Source of the DNA: Branchiostoma floridae
Lineage: Eukaryota > Chordata > Leptocardii > Amphioxiformes > Branchiostomatidae
Direction: 5' to 3'
Length of the DNA: 64,000 nucleotides
NCBI RefSeq assembly: GCF_000003815.2
Contig: NC_049984.1
Span: 26,533,668-26,597,667, forward strand
Shown here in pieces: positions 55,310-64,000 of this stretch. Position 1 is the stretch's first letter, and every line of letters begins with the position of its first letter. The notes beneath the pieces are model-generated. The model made no database searches and was not told where the DNA came from. It was given only the letters and a program-made list of their open reading frames with translations. Position numbers and translations under genes: made by a program.

Positions 55310-55770
55310 TTCATGGCGTTCTACAGCATACTGATCAGCCTGTTCAGCTTGTTCTGTTTCAAGTGCAAGAAGGACAAACCCCGGGTACAATTAAAGAAGA
55401 CAGGAACCATAGCGACAGTTATCCAAAGCTGTAACTCCTGTGGGAAGGACAGCTTTACGTGGAGGTCGCAGTCGTTTGTTTTTGGGACGTACCCTGCTGG
55501 GAACATTCTTGTCAGTTTTGCAATTCTCATGTCTGGAGTCAGAATCTAAAAAAAAAACCTTTCCCCTGTTCAAGCATACAGGAATGTCCATGTTTTCTAC
55601 TAGAACATTTTTCTACCACCAGTCGAAGTTCCTGTTTCCATCCATCCTCCGTCATTGGGAAGCGTACCGACAGAGCCTTATCGACTGCCTCAAAGGAAAG
55701 GGCGATGCCAAGTGGACTGGGGATGCTATGACTACAATATTAGATAGAAAATGTGTTTATTTCTATTGTG
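55310..55770 (+). pseudogene. DDE-transposon-type protein, zinc region and start of core
   Basis: 55313-55549 reads LISLFSLFCFKCKKDKPRVQ, ATVIQSCNSCGKDSFTWRSQ then PAGNILVSFAILMSG (two C-x2-C pairs, then 'W.SQ....P.GN.L...AI..SG'). After a shift, 55550-55730 gives MSMFSTRTFFYHQSKFLFPS and ILRHWEAYRQSLIDCLKGKG before 'TGDAM'. In the family this order leads to a 'GD.R.DSPG' catalytic block, but here the frame departs before it. The A9 run at the shift could be a sequencing error. Confidence 0.5.
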
Positions 55771-55922
55771 TCATCACGCCATTAAATTTATTGTTTTATT
55801 TCTATTCATAGCTTCACACTACTGCTACCAGATACAGAGAAGCACCGTAAGTGTTCAAACATGGCATCTGTACATGAACAGTTTCTGTCAAACTGATACC
55901 ATTCCTTAGCAATTCCATCTAC

Positions 55923-56138
55923 AGGATGACCGGAGAGCAAGATAATGACGCTTTTAATGACGTTTTGGGGCAAGCACAAGAGTTGAACGCCGACATTGCA
56001 GCCCAGGCTCATAATGAGGAACAAGCCCCCCCCAGGTACCCCAGCCAGGACTACCTCCAGGATAACCAACGCCGCCGCAGTACCCGGTCCCTGAATCATT
56101 ATCACAGAACATTTGTATTGCTGCCAACAATATTTTAA
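55923..56138 (+). CDS. Small unidentified exon
   Basis: Just downstream of 'cagg', the frame reads MTGEQDNDAFNDVLGQAQEL then a Pro/Gln-rich tail. Weak support. Confidence 0.25.
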   Translation, partial: RMTGEQDNDAFNDVLGQAQELNADIAAQAHNEEQAPPRYPSQDYLQDNQRRRSTRSLNHYHRTFVLLPTIF

Positions 56139-56780
56139 GTGGGCATCATTGCCGGCAGCTAGCGGATTGTGCACCGCGAGGATTAAGATACATGATTCAT
56201 CTACAAGTGCTCAGTTGTAATCTGGCGTGAACTGTTGGTACGGAAGCATGACATCCCTTCCAAAGCTCAGTCATACAGATGAAGCACAGAAGAAATGCAG
56301 GAGAAACACACCAGGCAAAAGAAGAGCTATTTCCTGTGTGTATCTTGCCTTTTTTCCCCAGTCAGAGAGCTTCTAATGTTTGTTTAAGAGGACATACAAC
56401 GGACAACTTTCCTTTTCGCCAATTAGAGACAGTGAATCTTATGTGTGCCTCTTGTGATTCCTGGTAATCAGTCACACCCTAGGAGGAGAGATGGGCAGAG
56501 CTGATGGTCAACAGGCTCTTATCCTTACAGTCTCTGCAGCTGATTAAGGGTGAAAAATCAATTATCACGGTAATTAGCTATGATTCCATTGGCTTTCCCT
56601 TCTGTTTCCCTCAGCCATGCATGGGAATCACATTGGAAAAGTGTTCCTGTATGCATCAACTGTATGACTGAGCTTCGCAAGGGATGCGCCTGGCTGATAT
56701 TCAAGAGATTTGGCAGATAAGTTTTAAAATTTGTACTTGCATAATTTCTTCTAAAGAAAAAGATCATTAATAAAACGCAG
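56139..56780. other. No gene seen
   Basis: Only short frames. Confidence 0.35.
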
Positions 56781-56859
56781 AACGAATGATAGAAACAAAA
56801 ATTAGTGCAAGGATTTATCTATACCATAATATACTGCCCTCTTTACTGGAGTTCTCGAC

Positions 56860-56980
56860 GATCATGGACATGCCCAAGGACCCAAGGCTCCATAACAACT
56901 ATAAAGCAGCTGCCAGACAATGGGTCGTGAAGTTCCGAGACACTACATACCTCGAAGATTGTACGCCATACATGCACTGT
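56860..56980 (+). CDS. Exon with NYKAAARQWV and TPYMH motifs
   Basis: The frame reads MPKDPRLHNNYKAAARQWVV, KFRDTTYLEDCTPYMHC and ends at a GTAAGT donor (56980-56985). The 'Y...AR.W...F...Y....TPYMH' pattern is an uncharacterised TE-encoded family in invertebrates (from memory), in which the next exon should continue with a 'HV.EF' block. That is not present in the following exon. Confidence 0.45.
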
Positions 56981-56999
56981 AAGTTAATTATACATACTA

Positions 57000-57400
57000 T
57001 TGTTACACATTGTTAAGAAACTATTCAATGTACAGACCGTGTTAGCCCTTAGCTATGCATGTAAAATCTTTCAACAAATAATTGAGTAACAGGTAATAAG
57101 AACATCTACTTTGACTAGAGAAATAGAACAATAAAAAAATTCAGAGAATAATGTCTCCCAACACCTGTCATGTTTGTGCTGTGAACGTATTTCATGAATT
57201 TAGAAGTTTCAAACATATATATTTTTTCAGAATTTGCCTGCCATGCTGGTGACCAGCTTGAAGAACATCCGTTCTTGCATTATGTGAATTGTGAGACGGT
57301 TAAAATAAAAACATGTGCAGACGAGGCGGTACAACTTGGCCACGCAGAAGGGGGGAGGGTACAACCACAGCAAGTGGACCGAGCAGGTAATTTCATATAT
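57000..57400 (+). pseudogene. Duplicated module, copy 2 (EHPFLHYVNC type) with intron
   Basis: Aligns with 44945-45320, including the intron. The exon after 'ttttttcag' reads EFACHAGDQLEEHPFLHYVN, then CADEAVQLGHAEGGRVQPQQ to a donor-like 'gcaggtaat'. Better preserved than copy 1. Confidence 0.55.
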
Positions 57401-58250
57401 ATCTACATATGTTCATATGTTGAATTTGATACCTGCTGAAGACATGATGTTGGAAGTGTAACACTAGATCACCTTATCCTTTATCTGTTATTTTTATAAA
57501 CAGGGTACGATATATGCCGGATAAATTGTACGGCAAAACCTAGATCTTACGACAAAACATTCCGCACAACACACACAAACACTTGTGTATAAAGGAAACG
57601 GCAGAATCAGTCTATGTTCCTAACCAAGAATAGACATATACGGGCAACCAAGCACACACAAAATCTTTAAAAGTATTCCTCCTACATAATGGCAAAAATA
57701 ATACATGTGTGACCAATGACATCGCCTCGTGAGATCGCATGACTCTATTCATTCTTTCCCAAGAAAGACAAGCCGTACACGTGTACGTTTGTAACATTCT
57801 CTGTTTGAAAGGTGTTTTCTTGAGCTACATCCAAGAAAAGATGAACCGCCCTAGGAGGAAGGGATAGTCGTTCCCGTGTAGTGTTTGTGCACTGCAGTGC
57901 GGTACTTATTCTATTGAATGCAGTGATTGCCAAGTGTGGACGCACAGGTAATGAACTCCTTTTGAAAGAAAAGATAAGGACATTAGATCTGCTTTTTGTA
58001 ATTCTATTATGTCATAATGCCTTACTCGATTGAAGATTGTATGCAGGCTCATGATGCATCGATTATTATTATGCACAGTCAGGATTTTTATTGTGTGCCC
58101 AATCATTCATTGTAGTTTAATGTAAAGATGCACGATGGCGTTGTGCCAATGACAGAGATCAAAGTGCATCCTCCTGAATGTCATAATGGGGCGGGAAATG
58201 AAGTATAGAGTCTTGTAAAATCTCGTATGGAGTAAATTAGAATCAGGTAG
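57401..58250. other. No gene seen
   Basis: AT-rich with minor frames on the minus strand. Confidence 0.4.
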
Positions 58251-58255
58251 GATAG

Positions 58256-58699
58256 ACTGAGGTGAGGACCGACGCCACCCTGTCCCCTGAAGACGAGATT
58301 GCCCGGTTCACGGAGGACACGGCTCTCCACGCCCACAACGACGACGACCTTTTCCACCGGCTCCGCCAGCTGATAGGGGAGGACCCAAAGGAGCTCCTCG
58401 AGATGACGGGCTTGGACGTCAAGGCGCAGGCCTCGGCCATACGCCTGGCGCACTTCGCCATTTTAACCGCGAACGAGACCCTGGCGGCGCAGCCCGTCCA
58501 GCGGGACGAGGCCAGCAGGGAGGCAGCCCGGGCAGCCGTCGACTTAGTCCAAGACGGGCCTTCCACTTTGGGAAAGAGCCAGAGGAAGCGGCCGACTACG
58601 CCGCGGACGAACGCCCCTGGTCAGCCTCCCAGGAAACAACGGAGAGAGCGAGAGCCAGACACGAGTTCCGAGTCGGACAGCGACGAGGACGATCTACAG
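58256..58699 (+). CDS. GC-rich exon encoding an acidic/basic helical protein
   Basis: A clean frame ending at the donor 'ctacaggttggt'. It reads LSPEDEIARFTEDTALHAHN, DDLFHRLRQLIGEDPKELL, KAQASAIRLAHFAILTANET, then a basic tract (KSQRKRPTTPR, PPRKQRRERE) and an acidic Ser run (DTSSESDSDEDD). The codon bias is strikingly GC-rich compared with AT-rich neighbours. It looks like a nuclear protein with a bipartite basic signal. No family recognised. Confidence 0.5.
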
Positions 58700-58779
58700 G
58701 TTGGTAATAGTTTTTTTCTGAGATATTGCGTATGTTTTCCTCTGCCATGTTCTCCGTGTGTTCTTCCTTGACATAGACA

Positions 58780-59440
58780 AACGTGCCTGATCAAATTTAG
58801 ACCCCGGGCCGTTTCCCTCCGCGGGCGTCGCAGATGACTCAAGGGCGCCCGACACGTGGTAGACACCAAAGCGTCAAGGACAAGCAACATTTTGTTTCGG
58901 TATCCCCGACCGCGGTACCATTTGGGTGTGATCTTGATCTGTTTTGACCGAGCGACCCCACTCTATGTTAGGGGGGCCCCGTACACAGGGCAGACAAGGC
59001 CAACTTGGCAATGGCCGGACCGTTACATGTTTTATACCTCAAGTGGCGAAAAGACACGAGGGTGTCGTAGTGTGTGTGGGTGATGCATGAGCCCACGGGA
59101 ACCTGGCACGGGACGAGTACCCGACCAGCGGATGGTGCGTTTGCATGCGTGATATGGCCCGGAAAGCCACGGTTTGACAATGCATGACCTTAACCTAACT
59201 TAAGAGCCTGGCACGGGTGGTGCATCCACGCCAGGGACAGGCGGATGTCTTTAAGTGTTGCATGGAAAAACCGGCATCACGGCTTGGAACGGTAGGAGTG
59301 CCTCCCGCAAGCGGAAATAATGCATGTGCTGGACCGCGTTGTAATGAGTGGTGCAACGTCTCGATGCGAGACCGCTGGTTTGAACCTAAGATTTAGTGCC
59401 ATCGCATGCGAGGCACGGCGACGAGCATGGTCAGAAGACG
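58780..59440. other. GC-rich non-coding stretch
   Basis: High GC with repeated phrases 'cctggcacggg' (59101, 59208) and 'tgcatgacctta'. Could be an untranslated or LTR-like region of the adjoining locus. No clear gene. Confidence 0.3.
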
Positions 59441-59469
59441 AAGAATACATCGTTATTTTTTTTCCAATT

Positions 59470-59870
59470 CCAGGGTTCTACGCAGATGGTGAATGCAAAC
59501 CTGGGAGTGATGGTATTTCCCAGCCAACTTCTTCTGGCAGAGTTGTCAGCACACATGAGCAAACCTTGCCCACAGTCTCAAGTGGAAAAGGTTCATCAAG
59601 AATGCTGGTGCACATGTTAACAGGAAATCAGTCACGATGGCGACGGTTGCTACAAAGACGAAGAGAGGTGTATAGTATCTGGTCAGGATGACGATTTCCG
59701 TGATGATGAGTCAATGTCCTTGGAACTGTCAGCTCAAGTGATGGACTAAGGAAGCGAGTACCAGCCCTCCACGGATGAGGAGATGAATGAGGAGCCGTGT
59801 AGCAGTCGCTCTGCAGAACAGGAGCCGCGTAGTTCCCCACCCAAACATGGTTTGTTCCTGATCCTCTGGA
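59470..59870 (+). pseudogene. Ser/Asp/Glu-rich exon
   Basis: After 'ttccaattccag', frames read GFYADGECKPGSDGISQ and, after interruptions, DDESMSLELSAQVMD then GSEYQPSTDEEMNEEP. Such acidic 'D..Y.PS.DEE' linkers precede the zinc region of the DDE family seen at 55313. Stops break it here. Confidence 0.35.
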
Positions 59871-60420
59871 CCTGTCTAGTATAGCTGATTGCTACCTGGT
59901 GCAGTTGCCCGAGCTGTGGGTGCAGGAAGCACCGTGTTATAAGTGACTCTCAAATTTGATGATTGTCGCCATACGGGGATAACCACATCAGGAAACATTC
60001 TACTATTCTAAGTGAGGTGCGAAGACGCTCCTGACCTGGTTTCGCATTCTTGAAAGGCGACACCTGGTCGGGAGTAGTCCACGTGACCTCACGACACACC
60101 TGGACATTCTCACCTGCTAAAGGGGGTATTTAAACCGTGAGAATTCCTCCTTAGCCCTCTTTGACCTTCGCGGGAGTCTTCAAATAGAGCATCGCCGTTT
60201 TGGGGATGAACTTTTCTTGATATGTGGGGGGTAGGGAACCGGGGGGTAGGGAACCGGTGGGTAGTGGTGAGAGATGGCAATGTATTTTTTAGATTCTAGA
60301 AGTTTGTAGTATTTTGTAGAAGTTTGTATGTAGTAATTTGTAGAAGTTTTAATTTTTTGTCGTGTTCCTGCAACGTCCTTTCAAGAAATATAGATGTTTG
60401 TAATGTTACGTACCATGGTT
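59871..60420. other. No gene seen
   Basis: Contains a short tandem repeat 'ggggggtagggaaccgg' (60226-60262). Confidence 0.4.
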
Positions 60421-60423
60421 TAA

Positions 60424-60815
60424 GTGTTTTCAACTCCAATAAAAGGAGACGTCGACGGCGGAGTTCATAATGATTCGGCCTCAACGCCTCGCTCCTCCGC
60501 CCCCGCCCGTGCCGGCTCAGGCGGCAGCTCCGCCGCCGGCCCCAGTTCCGCCGCCCCCGGGGCCACCAGTGCAGGTGTACAAGCAGCAGTGGTTTGTCCA
60601 GCTCCTGGCCGGCAGGCCCAGGCTCCTCCGGCCCCAGTTCCGCCGCCCCTGGGGCCACCAGTGCAGGCACAAGCTTCCGTTGTTCCTCCAGTTCCTGGAC
60701 AGCAGACCAAGGCTCCGCCGGCTCCAGTTCTGCCGCCCCGGGGCCTCCAGTGCAGGCACAAGTGACCGTGGTTCCGCCAGTTCCTGGCCAGCAGGCCCAG
60801 GGCGGTCTCCAGGAG
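60424..60815 (+). CDS. Proline-rich repeat exon
   Basis: About three units of 88-93 bp (60571, 60661, 60749) encode PPVPGQQxxAPPAPVPP-like repeats. The best frame starts near 60470 (RLAPPPPPVPAQAAAPPPAP), and indels between units move the pattern to the next frame. Probably the disordered N-terminal exon of the MULE-type gene that follows on the same strand. The antisense frames are shadows. Confidence 0.45.
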
Positions 60816-60964
60816 GTAGGCTCGGTGATATTTCTTTGTTTTGTTCGGTTAGTATGATGGGCGCAGGATTTTTTTTGTGATTTTGTAGCGTAACAGTACC
60901 GTGTGTTGGCGTTGTAAGTTTTTTTTCCGATTGTGATTATAACCACTCCCTCTTTTTTTATTAG

Positions 60965-61320
60965 CAACTGGAAGAGATCCTGGTAGAAAAGATCAGAGCG
61001 GGTGGATACGATCGCAAAGATTAAAGATCGCACCTATTTCCAGCTAGTCCGACTGGTGACAAGAGCCCGTCGTACCCGGAATGGGGCAGTAGTGCGGATA
61101 TGTTCGCGTCATCGTCAAGTTTTGATGAGCCTTTGTCCGTCGTATCTACACTGCCCGTGAATGCTGTTGAGGAGGAAGCGTTAACGTTGGACCTTAGAAC
61201 TGTAATTCCGGAGACGCAGAACCTCACACAGTCACAGCAAGTTCCAGTCTCTCTGATCAAACAGCCACCACTAAACCCAACAGCCAGACAAAAGGAGCAT
61301 GAATATTATGTACACAATCG
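60965..61320 (+). pseudogene. Linker exon with VIPETQ motif
   Basis: Acceptor 'ttttttattag', then QLEEILVEKIRAGGYDRKD, a TAA (61022-61024), then SSADMFASSSSFDEPLSVVS, LRTVIPETQNLTQ and PPLNPTARQKEHEY. Same module as 14015-14350 on the other strand (LRIVIPETQDL...PLNPTA). Confidence 0.45.
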
Positions 61321-61441
61321 CTTTGTACATGCGAATTGTTTAACATACATTTTAACTGCAAACATGTTTTATTGTTTTAAATGTATGTGCAGATGTACTT
61401 TGAATGTTAAATCTAAGTAAATCTGTTTCCTATCGTCTTTT

Positions 61442-61938
61442 AGGTCTCCAGCCTGCCTACTACGAGAAGGCAGGTGCATACGAGTTTATGCGGAAGCTGA
61501 TGGTCCTGCACTTCTTGCCGGCCGAGCACATCAGAGGTGCGTTCGTCGAGATGGGGCAGCAGACAGACCATCCGTTGCTGGTGCAGCTTATGGAGTACAT
61601 GGAGGGTGAGTGGCTGCGCAACAGCGTGTGGACGGTGGAGGAATGGAGTGTCTACTACCCGCACAACGACACTGAGGGCTACCACACCAGACTCAACAGG
61701 AAAGCCCAATACAGCTTACCGTTTTATATTCTAGTTGATCTGCTGCACACTGAGTCGCAGTACGTGAGTCTGCAGGCTTGTTAGTATGAATCGGCTAGCA
61801 AGGCACAAACGGAAGCCGTACCGGGTGCTGGAGAGCAAGCTGTTCAAGTTGTGGGACGAGTACCACAAAAAGGAACGGAGGACGTCTTCCTTCCTGCGAG
61901 CGGTGTCACGCCTCAATGGCCCTGTCAACAAGTGAACT
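61442..61938 (+). pseudogene. MULE-type transposase C-terminal region
   Basis: Acceptor 'cgtcttttag', then YEKAGAYEFMRKLMVLHFLP, AEHIRGAFVEMGQQ, YMEGEWLRNSVWTVEEWSVY, NDTEGYHTRLNRKA and LLHTESQYVSLQA. A frameshift at about 61777-61786 moves to a frame with YRVLESKLFKLWDEYHKKER and FLRAVSRLNGPVNK. The pattern 'L..L.FVP...I...F..L.......L..Y....W......W.......T...E.+H..LN' is that of MULE transposases after the catalytic core. FLYWCH and DDE parts are absent. Confidence 0.55.
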
Positions 61939-62815
61939 TCATTGAGACGATGTTTGCGGAACATCTACTACTAGGGAAACACATGGATATGACAAATGTC
62001 CGAACTCTGCGAATGGATATGGGGAGGACCCTCCTTACATTTACTTCAGGTGATGAATTGTGTACAGTGCTAGAGCTCAAATTACATTCTTGTAACTTTG
62101 GTAACTAATAAAACAGTAAGGTGAACCTGACATTCGAATTAAGATTTACATTCACAAACTTTATCACCCTAACAGCTACATATTGTATGTAATTGTGAAT
62201 AAATGGCCTGCATGGATTTTATTATGATGTGATGTGATTATATTATTATATGGCTTATATTATTATATGGATTTTATTATGATGTGATTATATTATTATA
62301 TGGACACTACCATCCCTGTGAACCCTGGAAAACAGAAAGGAGCATACGCAAAAGAGGTAGTAAAAAAAGTCCCCTTTAAGTAAGTCACTCAGGAAAAGCT
62401 ATAGCCTTATTGCCATCACATATCATCCAGAGTAACAGCTCATGCCCAATCTTTGCTTCTTGATTGAGCTAAGCAGTCAGGAGCCAGCAAGTAGGATGGT
62501 ATCCACGCAAATGATAATGATCCATCTTACCTCACAAAGAGTCTCATACAAAACTATCTCACCACAACAAAACTACGAGCACTCTGAGTAAGGCGTGTTT
62601 GGCACTTTAGGCAGTGAAAAAGAAGTGATAGGCAGCTTGGAATAATGAAACACATACTAGATGTGATTCAAATTTGTAACATGAGGGTCAATTTCCCTTA
62701 TAGAAATTAATTAGTATGCAAATCTTCAATCAAACCAAATACGGAAAGTTCAATCATCATAAAGTCAGTGTGACTATGGTTTAATGTATAAAGTAGATTA
62801 ATTTCTATCTATTTT
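61939..62815. other. No gene; AT-rich repeats
   Basis: 'gatgtgattatattattatatgg' is repeated at about 62226-62305. Confidence 0.5.
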
Positions 62816-62825
62816 GTTTTTACAG

Positions 62826-62930
62826 AGTATCAGCAGGCCATTTCATGCCGGCTGTGTTAAAAGGACTCTGGAATTGTATGTCCCTTCTGCAAGAGTCAAG
62901 TAGTACATCTACTGCAGAAAAATAACTTTT
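62826..62930 (+). CDS. Possible small exon
   Basis: Follows 'tttgtttttacag'. A short frame (SISRPFHAGCVKRTLELYV) stops at 62901. Weak. Confidence 0.2.
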
Positions 62931-63033
62931 ATTTCTACATAATTCTTTGATTAATTATCTCTGAAAATGTTGGTATTCAGTGTAATCATAAGGCATCATT
63001 TAGAATAAGTAAGACAAAAGTAAAGTCTCTACA

Positions 63034-63240
63034 GGACTCAAAACGCAAGTTACAAGCGAAACTGCAGAGAATAGAGGAGGACAAATTCCATGAACGCACA
63101 GATCTTCACGCCATTGTGGACACTCTAAATGACAAGATTAAGGACCTTGAGAAGGAAGACAGACAATTACAGGAAAGTTTGATGGACAGCAACACTGTAA
63201 CCACTTTCTATGAGGGCAGATATCTTAACCCTATTCGGAC
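63034..63240 (+). CDS. Coiled-coil exon, 3' side cut by a repeat
   Basis: After 'aagtctctacag' the frame reads DSKRKLQAKLQRIEEDKFHE, LHAIVDTLNDKIKDLEKEDR, QLQESLMDSNTVTTFYEGRY. It is a strong Leu/Lys/Glu heptad pattern ending in a 'TFYEGRY' motif seen in several TE-encoded proteins. At 63225 it meets TTAACCCTATTCGGACC, which looks like the start of a repeat. Alternatively the exon continues a few codons (LNPIR). Confidence 0.45.
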
Positions 63241-64000
63241 CGGGGGGGGGGGGCTTTTGAGGCCCGCGCTAACTTCGATGTCCTATAACGCCAGAACGGC
63301 TTACGCTAGAGCCACCAAATTTGATGAGTTTTCCTAAAATATTGTTGGCAACAATTCTACGAAGTTTGACAAATTTTCCATTTTTCTTGTTGCCATGGCA
63401 ACCGTTTGTTGACAGGCAGTTTTGCCAAAAATCACTATTTTTGGTTCTAACAATGAATTTTTCAAATTTATTTGCTATATTACTGTGATTTTGTTACATA
63501 AATAAAATCTTATATTAGTCAGCATATCTTTCATAATTATATATGCATAAATTATGCTAATTTGATGACGTCATCAGCCCAAAATCCAAGATGGCGGACG
63601 GAATGGCCAGATCAAGAAAAACACGCAAATTATTCCTTAAAATTTGCAACTACCTGGTATTTTTTCATCAAAAACCATCTAAATGAATGAATTTAGTCTA
63701 TTTCCATTGCCCTTTGTGATTATTTGTTGCAAAAAAAGTATTTTTAAAAATTCAAGGTGGTGGATATAATATGGCGGAGCCCAACTCGTATCTTAGATGT
63801 GCATGACGTCATTTTATGACGTCATATTGACGTCATTGATGTTGATATTGGCAACGCAAGTCGTAATAAACATTATTATTCTGTTATCTGCACTTGTTGT
63901 TACATTTTTGCAGCATAACTTGAAGTTTTCTGAGAATACCCATTTTTCATGGGTTTGGCCAATGTAATCAAATTGATGACATCATAATTACGTCATCTTA
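63225..64000. repeat. Repeat-like tail with TTAA/CCC junction and TGACGTCA cluster
   Basis: Begins TTAA followed by CCCTATTCGGACC and a G12 run, reminiscent of a piggyBac-type end. It then continues AT-rich, with 'ccaagatggcgga' (63586) and 'atggcggag' (63771) YY1-type motifs and four TGACGTCA palindromes (63566, 63804, 63817, 63828). The right end lies outside the window. Confidence 0.4.

Noticed and set aside
58780-59440. LTR or rDNA-like identity of the GC-rich stretch
   Set aside because: No terminal repeats, primer-binding site or rRNA motif could be found.
60465-60761. Gly/Ala-rich antisense proteins at the proline repeat
   Set aside because: GC-rich shadow frames of the plus-strand repeat. 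No splice or motif support.

Overview
The window looks like a repeat-rich, intron-bearing animal genome, most likely a cephalochordate (amphioxus, Branchiostoma). This rests on short exons with GT/AG borders, no bacterial-style operons, many decayed transposable elements (TEs), CR1-like LINE fragments throughout, and protein modules that I associate from memory with amphioxus, cnidarian and sponge TE proteins. The species call is inference (about 0.6). Four assembly gaps (571-1062, 6196-6441, 7837-7936, 9428-9699) interrupt the sequence.

Layout. 1-14 kb: the end of one unknown gene, then repeats. These are a three-copy family with a 32-bp AT-rich minisatellite core, a perfect TGAA microsatellite, a 2.1-kb tandem duplication (4.75-8.96 kb) carrying several small inverted-repeat elements, and a LINE tail. 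14-28 kb: mostly minus-strand relics. They include an exon sharing a motif with a gene at 61 kb, an internally deleted CR1-like LINE, a zinc-binding start exon, a decayed Merlin-type transposase abutting a second transposase-like gene, coiled-coil and reverse-transcriptase (RT) fragments, a GC-rich palindromic element with an 8-bp target duplication, and an RPA-like OB-fold fragment. 29-34 kb: a plus-strand, promoter-like region leads into a fragment resembling the RAG1 N-terminal zinc-binding region, followed by open exons, one of them tandemly duplicated. 34-40 kb: non-coding, with a 1.27-kb element built of nested palindromes. 40-58 kb: two same-strand copies of a multi-exon module (40.4-45.3 and 53.3-57.4 kb). 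Around them lie an OTU-like fragment, a DIRS-like fragment, a Ty3-type gag split by a Harbinger-type MITE, a pogo-like exon, three antisense LINE fragments and one intact two-exon coding end. 58-64 kb: a GC-rich charged exon, a proline-rich repeat exon and MULE-like transposase exons, then a coiled-coil exon that runs into a repeat with four TGACGTCA palindromes.

The genes do not form one pathway. This is a TE graveyard and nursery in which cellular-type modules (RAG1-N-like, RPA-like, OTU-like) sit among transposase relics. The most interesting parts are the RAG1-N-like locus and three insertions whose empty site can be read from a paralogous copy or from an interrupted reading frame in the same window. 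No intact new system can be proven from the sequence alone.
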